From the NCBI RefSeq assembly GCF_002407605.1, contig NZ_NXGV01000001.1, forward strand, positions 928,895 through 992,894: DNA of 64,000 bases, written 5' to 3'. Under the pieces are notes generated by a model. It did no database searches. It worked only from the letters and a program-made list of their open reading frames with translations, and was not told the DNA's origin. Every line of letters starts with the position of its first letter. Positions within the stretch are counted from its first letter, which is position 1. Origin of the DNA: Marinobacter sp. ANT_B65. GTDB taxonomy: Bacteria > Pseudomonadota > Gammaproteobacteria > Pseudomonadales > Oleiphilaceae. Position numbers and translations under genes: made by a program. Below, in pieces: positions 19,014 to 28,787 of the stretch.

Positions 19014-19128
19014 GGTTGTCTACTTTTGCAGTCCATTGTCAGATGCGGCGAATACCGGGGCTTGGTATGCTTGCCTCTCTTTCTAATGCAGACAGTATAC
19101 TCGCTACAGATCCAGGAGAATAACGATC

Positions 19129-19611
19129 ATGCCTTCTTTTGATATTGTATCTGAAATTGACATGCACGAAGTCACCAATGCGGTAGATCAGGCCAAACGT
19201 GATCTTGGTAATCGCTGGGATTTCAAGAATGTGGATGCGGACATCGAGCAGGATGAAAAAGGCATTACTATCAGTGCGCCGGAGGAATTTCAGCTTGAGC
19301 AGCTCTTGGATATGCTGCGCATGGCTTTTGCCAAACGCAATATAGATGGGCGTGCCCTGTCAGAGGACAGTGAGAGCAAGGCTGGCAAGCTGGTTAAGCA
19401 GCATTTGTTGCTGAAGCAGGGTATTGAAACAGATATGGCAAAGAAGATTGTGAAGATGATCAAGGATGCCAAACTGAAAGTGCAGGCCAGTATACAGGGT
19501 GACAAAGTCCGGGTGACCGGCAAGAAGCGGGATGATCTGCAAACCGCGATTGCCTTGCTGCGTGAGACCGAGCTGGACGTACCTCTGCAGTTCAATAATT
19601 TCCGCGACTGA
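19129..19611 (+). CDS. yajQ: YajQ family nucleotide-binding protein
   Basis: A 160-residue protein matching YajQ in length and key segments: N-terminal [26 protein letters not shown], and C-terminal [13 protein letters not shown]. Members bind nucleotides, in some species c-di-GMP, and influence gene expression through protein partners. A CAGGAGAA ribosome site precedes the ATG. The short distance to the next gene suggests co-transcription with the permease. Confidence 0.95.
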   Translation: MPSFDIVSEIDMHEVTNAVDQAKRDLGNRWDFKNVDADIEQDEKGITISAPEEFQLEQLLDMLRMAFAKRNIDGRALSEDSESKAGKLVKQHLLLKQGIETDMAKKIVKMIKDAKLKVQASIQGDKVRVTGKKRDDLQTAIALLRETELDVPLQFNNFRD

Positions 19612-19626
19612 TCCGGAGGCTACACC

Positions 19627-21036
19627 ATTTCAACCGGCACCCGCCTGGCCCTGTTCCGGGATTCGCTACACACCTACACACGCTGGCAGGTGGTCGCCCT
19701 GTTGTTTCTCGGGTTTTCTGCCGGGTTGCCATTTTTGCTGGTGTTTTCAACCCTGAATGCCCGGCTTGCCGATGTTGGTGTGGAAACAGCGACTATCGGG
19801 TTCTTCAGCTGGCTGGGGATTACCTATTCCATCAAGGTGGTCTGGGCGCCGGTGGTTGACCGGTTTAAACTGCCGGTTCTGGACAAGCTGCTGGGGAAAC
19901 GCCGGAGCTGGATATTGCTGGCGCAGGCTGGGATTGCTACCGGTTTGTATCTGATGGCCCATGTAGACGCCACTCTTGCCCCTGAAACTCTGGCGTTTTG
20001 TGGGTTGCTGGTGGCGTTTTCATCGGCTACGCAGGATGTGGCTATTGATGCGTATCGTATCGAGATCGCCGAAGAGCGGCTTCAGGCAGCGCTTGCGGCA
20101 ACCTACATTTTTGGATATCGGCTGGCATTGCTGGTAGCCGGTGCAGGCGCCCTGTACCTGGCGGAGTTCTGGTCCTGGCAGGTTTCCTATGAGGTGATGG
20201 CGGCTCTGGTTGGTGTTGGCGCGGCAACTGTGCTGATTGTGCGGGAGCCGTCGGTAAATCATTTTTCTGCTGCCCAGGATATTGCTCTTAAAGTTGAACT
20301 GGAAGCCGCCAGGCACGCTCATTTGGGGCCGCAGCTGGCGCGCTTCGCCGGCTGGTTCTATGCGGCTGTTGCCGGGCCTTTTCTGGATTTTTTCCTGCGC
20401 TATAAAGAGCTTTCCATTGCGATTCTTATGATGGTGGCCGTGTACCGTATTTCTGATATTGCCATGGGTGTGATGGCTAACCCCTTTTATCTGGATTTCA
20501 TGGGTTTCAGCAAAACCCAGGTTGCAGATGTTACTAAAATCTTCGGGTTTTTCATGACCATTGCTGGCTCACTGGCCGGTGGTGTGCTGGTTGTGCGGTA
20601 TGGCACCAGGAAGGTGTTGCTGTTGGGGGCGATCATGACTGCAGCTACTAATCTTCTGTTTGTTTTTCTCGCTCAGTATCCTCCGGATCTAGTGACGCTG
20701 GCGGCGGTGGTGAGTGCTGATAATCTTAGCGGTGGCATTGCCAATGTAGCCTTGATTGCCTGGTTGTCGAGCATGACAAGCGCCTCTTTTACCGCGACAC
20801 AATATGCTCTGTTCAGCTCTCTGATGACTCTGCCCGGAAAGTTTCTGGGTGGTTTCTCAGGTATGGTCGTGGCGGGTTTTGGTTATGGTGAGTTTTTCCT
20901 CGTAGCCGGTTTGATGGGCATTCCCGCAATTCTTCTGGCTTTGTTTTTAATCCGCCAGGGTGACAGGCTGGATGCGTTGGCCCCTGATCACTCTGGCGAA
21001 GACGGCGTAAAAACCAGTCAGCCAACAAGCGGGTAG
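19627..21036 (+). CDS. ampG: AmpG-like major facilitator permease, apparent ATT start
   Basis: A 12-helix major facilitator protein of the AmpG type (ALLFLGFSAGLPFLLVFSTL; SSATQDVAIDAYRIE). AmpG imports anhydro-muropeptides into the cytoplasm for peptidoglycan recycling. The first conventional start (GTG 19690) would delete the N-terminal amphipathic segment and begin at helix 1. In frame upstream there is no ATG, GTG or TTG after the yajQ stop, but an ATT at 19627 lies 7 bases after a perfect GGAGG, giving about 469 residues and the N-terminus STGTRLALFRDSL, typical of this family. I therefore take ATT as start. Substrate is inferred from family; a second AmpG-like permease is common in pseudomonads. 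Confidence 0.85.
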   Translation: MSTGTRLALFRDSLHTYTRWQVVALLFLGFSAGLPFLLVFSTLNARLADVGVETATIGFFSWLGITYSIKVVWAPVVDRFKLPVLDKLLGKRRSWILLAQAGIATGLYLMAHVDATLAPETLAFCGLLVAFSSATQDVAIDAYRIEIAEERLQAALAATYIFGYRLALLVAGAGALYLAEFWSWQVSYEVMAALVGVGAATVLIVREPSVNHFSAAQDIALKVELEAARHAHLGPQLARFAGWFYAAVAGPFLDFFLRYKELSIAILMMVAVYRISDIAMGVMANPFYLDFMGFSKTQVADVTKIFGFFMTIAGSLAGGVLVVRYGTRKVLLLGAIMTAATNLLFVFLAQYPPDLVTLAAVVSADNLSGGIANVALIAWLSSMTSASFTATQYALFSSLMTLPGKFLGGFSGMVVAGFGYGEFFLVAGLMGIPAILLALFLIRQGDRLDALAPDHSGEDGVKTSQPTSG

Positions 21037-21040
21037 GTGT

Positions 21041-21358
21041 ATGGAAGAGGAAAACGAGCCGGGAAAGGATCAGAAAATCTGGCAGGTGGTGCTGGCGATC
21101 CCGCCGGGCAGGGTTGCGAGCTACGGGCAGGTGGCTGAAATGGCAGGCCTCGGACGCCAGGCTCGCTATATTGGTCGCGCTCTGGGAAAGCTCCCGCAAG
21201 GCCACTCTGTGCCCTGGTACCGGGTTATCCGCAGCAGCGGCCAGATTGCCTTTCCGGAAGGCTCGGAGGTTTACTGCAGGCAGGTTAGCTCGCTGGAAGC
21301 CGAAGGTGTTGAAGTGGTTAATGGCCGGGTGGCAATGAAACGTTTTCGTTGGCAGTAG
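21041..21358 (+). CDS. Alkyltransferase-like (Atl) DNA-binding protein
   Basis: A 105-residue protein with the fold of the O6-alkylguanine-DNA alkyltransferase C-terminal domain: IPPGRVASYGQVAEMAG (helix-turn-helix entrance) and PWYRV at 58-62. The Cys of the usual PCHRV active site is replaced by Trp59, so it cannot accept an alkyl group. Atl proteins bind O6-alkylguanine and recruit nucleotide excision repair. It starts 4 bp after the permease stop, so it is probably in the same operon. Confidence 0.9.
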   Translation: MEEENEPGKDQKIWQVVLAIPPGRVASYGQVAEMAGLGRQARYIGRALGKLPQGHSVPWYRVIRSSGQIAFPEGSEVYCRQVSSLEAEGVEVVNGRVAMKRFRWQ

Positions 21359-21380
21359 GGGCCAGGCCGGGCCGGGCCCC
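21358..21380. terminator. GC-rich inverted repeat between convergent genes
   Basis: GGGGCC at the left and GGGCCCC at the right can pair around a GC-rich loop. There is no clear T-run on either strand, so termination is uncertain. Confidence 0.35.
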
Positions 21381-21412
21381 TGATGTTTTGTCGAGCTGCG
21401 TCAGACTGTTGC

Positions 21413-22174
21413 CTAGATTCGCATGGCGCCGTCTACTTCGATTATCCGGCCGGACAGGTAATCGTTTTCGAAGATAAATGCAGCCGCCGAGGCGATTTCT
21501 TCGGGGGTGCCCATACGTTTGAGGGGAATGACAGAAACCAGTTTTTCGAGTACTTCCGGTCGCATTGATTCTGTCATTTCAGTGCCAATGAACCCCGGTG
21601 CAATGCCCATGCATCGGATGCCGTAACGTGCCAGTTCTTTTGCCCACACAGGTACCAGTGCCGACACGCCTGCTTTGGCGGCGGAATAATTGCTCTGGCC
21701 CATGTTGCCGGCACGGGAAATGGAAGCAATGTTGATGATGACGCCTTTGCTGTCATTTTTGATCATCTGGGTAGCTGCTTCCCGTCCGCACAGGAATACG
21801 CCTGTGAGGTTGACGTCAATAACAGCCTGCCACTGGGATAATTCCATGCGCTTCGTGATCTCGCCGTCTTTCTCTTTTAGCAGAAGGCCGTCCCGCAGTA
21901 TTCCTGCGTTGTTGATCAGGCCGTTTAGCTGGCCGAAGTCCCCGGCGATTGCTGCAAATGTCTTTTCTACATCTTCTTCTTTTGCAACGTTGCACACATA
22001 GGTTTTTGCGTCGCCACCTGCTTTTTTACAGGCCGTTGCGGCTTCTTCGAGTTTCTCGGGAATCAGGTCGATCAGAGCAAGTCTTGCACCTTTTGCCGCC
22101 AGATATTCGGCCATTGCGCGACCCAGGCCCTGGCCACCACCGGTAATTGCTATTACAGAATCTTGAAGTTTCAT
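21413..22174 (-). CDS. SDR family oxidoreductase, FabG-like
   Basis: A 253-residue classical short-chain dehydrogenase: cofactor motif TGGGQGLG at 11-18, NNAG at 88-91, catalytic Ser near 151 and Tyr163-x3-Lys167 (YSAAK), followed by the GFIGTEM segment. This is the pattern of 3-oxoacyl-ACP reductases, but FabG-like proteins are diverse and it is not in a fatty-acid gene cluster, so the substrate is unknown. A second, longer FabG-like reductase lies at 37817-39223. Single gene, divergent from fxsA. Confidence 0.85.
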   Translation of the reverse strand: MKLQDSVIAITGGGQGLGRAMAEYLAAKGARLALIDLIPEKLEEAATACKKAGGDAKTYVCNVAKEEDVEKTFAAIAGDFGQLNGLINNAGILRDGLLLKEKDGEITKRMELSQWQAVIDVNLTGVFLCGREAATQMIKNDSKGVIINIASISRAGNMGQSNYSAAKAGVSALVPVWAKELARYGIRCMGIAPGFIGTEMTESMRPEVLEKLVSVIPLKRMGTPEEIASAAAFIFENDYLSGRIIEVDGAMRI

Positions 22175-22264
22175 GTTTTGCCCTAAGTTAGAGGAGAGGT
22201 GTTTTTGGAAAGGCTGGGAGTATACCAGACCTTTAAATGCCCAAATCCTGATTGCGAGAGCCTG

Positions 22265-22750
22265 ATGCCCATATTTTTATTTATTTTCATTGTCATGCCG
22301 ATTGCCGAAATGGCGGTGCTCATTCAGGTAGGCAGCATGATTGGTGTATTTAACACCATTGGCTTTGTGCTCCTGACGGCTTTTGCCGGCGCCTGGCTGC
22401 TTCGCCAGCAAGGGCTGGCAACATTGCTCAAGGCAAACCAGCGCCTGAATAGTGGGGAGTTGCCTGCAAAGGAGGTTGCCGAGGGGCTTATTCTGGCGGT
22501 TGGTGGTGTGCTCCTGCTTACGCCGGGATTTATCACCGATGCCATCGGTTTTTTGTGTCTTGTGCCCTTTACCCGGCACTGGCTGGCTGCGCAGGCGCTG
22601 AAGCGCATGGTGGTTTCAGGCCAGAGTGGGTTCTATTTTCGTGCCGGGGGAGGGCCGAATCCATTTGGCAGGGATGAAGGCGGCGATATCATTGAAGGTG
22701 AATATCGTGATGAGACCAAAACTGACCATGATCGCCTCGATAAAAAGTGA
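22265..22750 (+). CDS. fxsA: FxsA family membrane protein
   Basis: A 161-residue inner-membrane protein with FxsA topology: helix near residues 2-22 (IFLFIFIVMPIAEMAVLIQ), helix 27-46 (IGFVLLTAFAGAWLLRQQG), and a third region near 80-105 (ILAVGGVLLLTPGFITDAIG), then a polar tail. FxsA in E. coli reduces exclusion of phage T7 by the F plasmid; its normal function is unknown. The ATG at 22265 begins the first membrane segment; an upstream in-frame start adds a region without family similarity. Located next to groES, as in enteric bacteria. Confidence 0.9.
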   Translation: MPIFLFIFIVMPIAEMAVLIQVGSMIGVFNTIGFVLLTAFAGAWLLRQQGLATLLKANQRLNSGELPAKEVAEGLILAVGGVLLLTPGFITDAIGFLCLVPFTRHWLAAQALKRMVVSGQSGFYFRAGGGPNPFGRDEGGDIIEGEYRDETKTDHDRLDKK

Positions 22751-22769
22751 AAAATTTATGGGAGAGGGT

Positions 22770-22797
22770 GTTGAAAACCCGGGCGTTAGCCCCACAT
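22770..22797 (+). promoter_or_regulatory. Sigma-32 heat-shock promoter of groES-groEL
   Basis: GTTGAAA (22770-22776), 13 bases, then CCCCACAT (22790-22797), close to the sigma-32 consensus CTTGAAA and CCCCATNT. It lies about 145 bp upstream of groES. Confidence 0.85.
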
Positions 22798-22942
22798 AGA
22801 CTTCACAAGTTAGCCGCAGGCTGATACCGGCTGGAAAGCAGCAGGTCAGAAGCCGGGCAATTTTGTCGGATTGAAACAACAGTCCGGCTATCAACAGCAA
22901 ATGTCATTGCCACATTAATCTGACTATTGGAGAAACCGAGCA

Positions 22943-23230
22943 ATGAAGATTCGTCCGCTACACGATCGTGTCGTTGTACGCCGTAAAGAAGAAGAAGAGA
23001 AAACTGCGGGTGGCATCGTGCTACCAGGTAACGCAAAAGAAAAGCCTTCCCAGGGTGAGGTTGTTGCCGTAGGTAATGGTCGCGTTCTGGATAATGGTGA
23101 GACTCGTGCGCTGGCAGTCAAAGCGGGTGATACCGTGGTTTTTGGCCAATATGCCGGTAATACCGTAAAAGTCGACGGTGAAGAGCTGCTCATCATGAGC
23201 GAAAGCGACATTTACGGCGTGCTTGAGTGA
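22943..23230 (+). CDS. groES: Co-chaperonin GroES
   Basis: A 95-residue protein matching GroES throughout ([16 protein letters not shown] at the start, [13 protein letters not shown] with the mobile loop region, and [10 protein letters not shown] at the end). It caps the GroEL ring during ATP-driven folding. It is first in a two-gene operon with groEL, driven by a readable sigma-32 promoter. Confidence 0.98.
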   Translation: MKIRPLHDRVVVRRKEEEEKTAGGIVLPGNAKEKPSQGEVVAVGNGRVLDNGETRALAVKAGDTVVFGQYAGNTVKVDGEELLIMSESDIYGVLE

Positions 23231-23290
23231 TCGCTGAAGCAATTCGCACGAACAGTCACTAACCCGATTGATTCAACGAATTCGGTTTAA

Positions 23291-24961
<1,671 letters not shown>

Positions 24962-25027
24962 TGCCGTTCATAACCTGCTGATCCTGACTGCGCCTTGAGT
25001 AACAAGGTGCAGGCTGATCTGCCTTTG

Positions 25028-25072
25028 AAAACCCCGCGTCGGTTTACACTGACGCGGGGTTTTCGTTTTTTT
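25028..25072 (+). terminator. Rho-independent terminator of groES-groEL
   Basis: AAAACCCCGCGTC pairs with GACGCGGGGTTTT across a 10-base loop, followed by a long T-run. Confidence 0.95.
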
Positions 25073-25136
25073 GTCATGAACTTGACCAAAGCGTTTGTTA
25101 GACTCGGCAACCTGTTAATCATCTGTGTGTAACCGA

Positions 25137-25928
25137 ATGAGTGACGCTGAACCCAAACCTTTTCTTCGCCCCGGCAAGGTATTACTGCTATTGCTGCTTG
25201 GGGGGCTCGTCTACCTCGGTGCACTGATTGTTTTTATTCCCGCTGGCTGGGCCTGGCACAAGGCCTCGCCCTATGTTTCTCTTCCTGCACAGGTTCAGGT
25301 CCGACAGGTAGCAGGCAAGATCTGGGATGGTGCCGCCGGAGTAATTGTTGAAGGTTTTCCGGTGCGTGTTCGCTGGCAGTTGGAGTGGCCGTCTCTTATG
25401 GCCCTGGAGCAGCCCGTGAAAATATCGGTTGAGTCTCTGCAGTCATCTGTTTCGGGTGATGTAACCCTGGGGTGGCCTGCAAATCTTCGCCTGGATGCCA
25501 ACGGCAGGATTGCCGTTGCCGAATTTGAAGAGCTGATCCGTCGCAGTGGTGGTGCCCTGATTGAGGGTGACATCAGCATCGATCGTCTGGAGCTGGAGTG
25601 GGCTGACGATCGGATTGTTCACGCCGATGGTCTCGGCCGTTGGGCGGGCGGACAGGTAAGCTGGCCTATGGGGAATCAGACAGGACAGGCCCGGTTTCCG
25701 CCTATGCAGGTAGATCTGGATACCATTAATGGTGGCGTGGCTTTGGTCGTTGCGGAACAGGCAGGCAAGGGGCCTGCTGCAGATGCGAGTATTCTCTGGA
25801 ACGGAATGATGGAGTTGCGGGTCTACAAGCGCATGGTTGACCTTGCGGGCCAGCCCTGGCCGGATTCTGCAGGCCCGGATGATATTGTGCTACGTGTACG
25901 GCAGCCATTACTTCCGGGGGCGCGTTGA
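25137..25928 (+). CDS. gspN: Type II secretion protein N
   Basis: A 263-residue bitopic inner-membrane protein: one membrane helix at about 15-40 and a periplasmic domain (IWDGAAGVIVEGFPVRVRWQ) characteristic of GspN. It belongs to the type II secretion inner-membrane platform in some gammaproteobacteria. ATG 25137 is preferred over a GTG four codons earlier, but neither has a convincing ribosome site. It overlaps gspC by one base (TGATG) and is the first gene of gspN-C-D. Confidence 0.82.
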   Translation: MSDAEPKPFLRPGKVLLLLLLGGLVYLGALIVFIPAGWAWHKASPYVSLPAQVQVRQVAGKIWDGAAGVIVEGFPVRVRWQLEWPSLMALEQPVKISVESLQSSVSGDVTLGWPANLRLDANGRIAVAEFEELIRRSGGALIEGDISIDRLELEWADDRIVHADGLGRWAGGQVSWPMGNQTGQARFPPMQVDLDTINGGVALVVAEQAGKGPAADASILWNGMMELRVYKRMVDLAGQPWPDSAGPDDIVLRVRQPLLPGAR

Positions 25929-26785
25929 TGATCTCTCTGCCGGCTGCCGACACCCAGCATCGGGTCGCGAAAACAGTTGCCAACCTGCTGCTTGCAGGGT
26001 TGGTAATATACCTGGGTATCGTAATGGCAAACGCCACCTGGCTTTTTGCCTGGAAGGATAAGCCCGTTGCCGTTGCACCGGCAGCCGGTGTGCCCGGGCA
26101 CTCTGTTTTCGGGAGCGCTGACTCCTGGCCTCTGGCTAGCTACGACTTCTTCGGCCGGCCGAAAGCTCAGGGGGTGGTGGCCGAGGCCGTGAAACGTTCG
26201 GCCCCGGAAACGGGATTGAAGTTAAGGCTTGAGGGAGTTCTGGTAGGACAGCGCCCGGAAGGTTCAGGTGCTATAGTGGCCGGAAGTAATGGAGAAACAG
26301 CCTGGTACCGGGTTGGCGATTTGCTGCCGGGCAACGCAGAGTTGGCAGAGGTAGAGCCGGGGCGCATATTGATTCGCCGCGGAGGCCGGTACGAATCACT
26401 GACGTTTGAAGACGGTGACACTTCCACAATGGTTGCAGAGGTGGCCCGGGAGCCGGCAGAATCATCACCGGAAGCCTTTCTTGAGAGCGCCAGACAACAG
26501 TTGGACAGCGCAGGTATTGCTGCACTGACGCCTTATGGCCTCAGCCCTGTTGATGATACTGGCAGTTCGGGTTATGTATATAACGGCTCCAATGCCATGC
26601 TGAATGCAGTGAATCTCCGGGCCGGAGACGTGATTACTGCCATAAACGGGCAGCGTCTGGGTAATGTAGAGCAGGACCGGTCGCTGCTGGAAAGCTGGCG
26701 GGGGCAGGCCAGCCTGGAGATAGAAATCGAACGTGACGGATCTTTCCTTACTATAAGTTATGCCATACCTGAGCAGTGGCGCTGA
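25928..26785 (+). CDS. gspC: Type II secretion protein C
   Basis: A 285-residue inner-membrane protein: cytoplasmic start, membrane helix at about 16-38 (VANLLLAGLVIYLGIVMAN), periplasmic HR domain (LKLRLEGVLVG, AWYRVGD) and a C-terminal PDZ domain (about 205-285; NAVNLRAGDVITAINGQ). GspC links the inner-membrane platform to the secretin GspD. The start overlaps gspN by one base, so translation is coupled. The next gene encodes the secretin. Confidence 0.93.
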   Translation: MISLPAADTQHRVAKTVANLLLAGLVIYLGIVMANATWLFAWKDKPVAVAPAAGVPGHSVFGSADSWPLASYDFFGRPKAQGVVAEAVKRSAPETGLKLRLEGVLVGQRPEGSGAIVAGSNGETAWYRVGDLLPGNAELAEVEPGRILIRRGGRYESLTFEDGDTSTMVAEVAREPAESSPEAFLESARQQLDSAGIAALTPYGLSPVDDTGSSGYVYNGSNAMLNAVNLRAGDVITAINGQRLGNVEQDRSLLESWRGQASLEIEIERDGSFLTISYAIPEQWR

Positions 26786-26817
26786 TCGGGTTCATCGATA
26801 CAGGACGAAATCGCCGG

Positions 26818-28773
26818 ATGTATAACCACAAGACCAATTTGTTGCGGGCCCTGGCTCTGCTTATTCTTTTACCCCTAATGTCGATGGCGCACGGCCAGGA
26901 GGAAACCTGGAGGCTGAACCTGAAAGACGCCGATATCCGTGCTTTTGTTACTCAGGTGGCGGATATCACCGGGTACAGTTTTGTGGTGGATCCCCGGGTG
27001 AAAGGTAAGGTCACTGTTCTTTCCAGTGCCCCGATGAACAAAAATGAAATTTATGACCTGTTTCTTGCCGTGCTTAGTGTTCACGGTTTCACCGCCATTC
27101 CCGGAGAAGAAGTTATAAAGGTGGTGCAGCAGGTGGATGCGAAACAGTCAGCGGAAGCTCTTGGGCGCTTCCCCAATATACCCTCTGAGCAGCTTATTAC
27201 CCGGGTTATCCAGATTGATAATGCTAACGCTCTGGAGCTTGTGCCTATCCTTCGTCCGCTGGTGGCAAAATATGGGCATCTGGCTGGAGTAGCTGCCGCT
27301 AATGCGCTGATTATCAGTGATCATGCCTCCAATATTCAGCGGATCGAGCAGATTGTCCAGGAGCTGGACAGCCCTTCGAAGTACGAAGTTGAAGTGATCA
27401 AGCTCAGGGAGGCCTGGGTTGGCGACATGGTGGTGCTGCTGCAGGAGCTGGCTCCGGATGAGTTGGGTCGGGCCGGTAATGACAGCGCTGCGAGAAAGTA
27501 CAGTGTCACAGCCGATGAACGTAGCAATCGCCTTATCCTCAGAGGGGATGAATCCTTCCGCAACAAGATCCGCGGGCTGATTGTCCAGCTTGACCAGCCC
27601 TCAGCCAGTGGTGGTGCAACCAAGGTGATTCGCCTCAAGCACGCCGATGCCGAGAACCTGACCGATATTCTCACCGGAGTGATGGGTGAGCTCGTCAAGG
27701 AAGGGGCCGGAGGCGCAGCCAGTGGTGGTTCCAGCACCCGGCCTCAGGGTAATTTTGCAGTGTTTGCGGATGAAGGGCTGAACGCTCTGGTAATTCGCGG
27801 GGAGCCTTCGCTGATGCAGGAGGCAGAAGAAATTGTTACGGCACTGGATGTCCGTCGTGCTCAGGTTCTGATAGAGGCCGCAATTGTAGAAATCAGCGAT
27901 GAGCTAGGCCAGGATCTGGGCGTTCAGGTCGCGGTCGGCGATGAGTCCGGGGCTTCCACACCTGTCTTGGGAACAAGTTTTGGGAATGTTGGAACGAGTC
28001 TTGGAGACGTAATCAGCGCAATTCTGACCGAATCAGTTATTACGCCAGCAGTCGGGGGTATTACCATCGGTGCCGGACAAAGAAATGAAGACGGCGTGAC
28101 CTGGGGTGTTCTTTTGCAGGCCCTTTCGACTTCCGCTGCGGCCAACCTTCTTTCCACGCCGAGTATTATCACCCTGGATAATCAGGAGTCAGAAATTATT
28201 GTGGGCCAGAACGTTCCGTTCCGTACCGGCCAGTCTACGGTTACGGGGGATGGCACTACTAATCCGTTTACTACGATTGAGCGCAGGGATATTGGTCTTA
28301 CTCTGAAGGTGACGCCGACCATCAGTGCAGATGGTCTGGTAAGGCTGGTGGTTGAGCAGACAACAGAAAGCGTCGCCGACAGTATTGAAGATGCGTCGGA
28401 TATTGTTACCAATAAGCGTGAAATAAAGACAACCGTGCTGGCTGATGACGGGGAAACCATCGTGCTGGGTGGCCTTACCACTGATGACTACACGGTGAAC
28501 AAGAGCAAGGTGCCGCTGTTGGGCGATATTCCTTACCTTGGGAGGTTGTTCTCATCCGAGTCTGAGCGCAGGGTAAAGCGCAACCTGCTGGTGTTCCTGC
28601 GGCCCAGAATCCTGCTTGGTAAGGAGGATGCAGTTACGGCTACATCCGAAAAGTTCAATAAGTTGTGGAACGTAAACCTGGATATTCGCAACAAACTCGA
28701 CTTGCCCGAAGTGGATGCCAGCCCGGGTGTTGAAGTGTTGTTCGATGTGGGAGATAGCAGGCTTACGGAGTAA
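26818..28773 (+). CDS. gspD: Type II secretion outer-membrane secretin
   Basis: A 651-residue secretin with a signal peptide (hydrophobic core ALALLILLPLMSM, cleavage near AHG-Q), N-terminal N0-N3 domains (FVTQVADITGYSFVVDPRV) and the conserved C-terminal secretin barrel (VPFRTGQ, VPLLGDIPYLGRLF). It forms the outer-membrane channel for folded exoproteins. ATG 26818 is preferred because the signal peptide follows at once; an earlier in-frame GTG at 26776 would overlap gspC. The remaining gsp genes (E to M) are not in the window. Confidence 0.95.
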   Translation: MYNHKTNLLRALALLILLPLMSMAHGQEETWRLNLKDADIRAFVTQVADITGYSFVVDPRVKGKVTVLSSAPMNKNEIYDLFLAVLSVHGFTAIPGEEVIKVVQQVDAKQSAEALGRFPNIPSEQLITRVIQIDNANALELVPILRPLVAKYGHLAGVAAANALIISDHASNIQRIEQIVQELDSPSKYEVEVIKLREAWVGDMVVLLQELAPDELGRAGNDSAARKYSVTADERSNRLILRGDESFRNKIRGLIVQLDQPSASGGATKVIRLKHADAENLTDILTGVMGELVKEGAGGAASGGSSTRPQGNFAVFADEGLNALVIRGEPSLMQEAEEIVTALDVRRAQVLIEAAIVEISDELGQDLGVQVAVGDESGASTPVLGTSFGNVGTSLGDVISAILTESVITPAVGGITIGAGQRNEDGVTWGVLLQALSTSAAANLLSTPSIITLDNQESEIIVGQNVPFRTGQSTVTGDGTTNPFTTIERRDIGLTLKVTPTISADGLVRLVVEQTTESVADSIEDASDIVTNKREIKTTVLADDGETIVLGGLTTDDYTVNKSKVPLLGDIPYLGRLFSSESERRVKRNLLVFLRPRILLGKEDAVTATSEKFNKLWNVNLDIRNKLDLPEVDASPGVEVLFDVGDSRLTE

Positions 28774-28787
28774 GATCAGAAAGCCTG

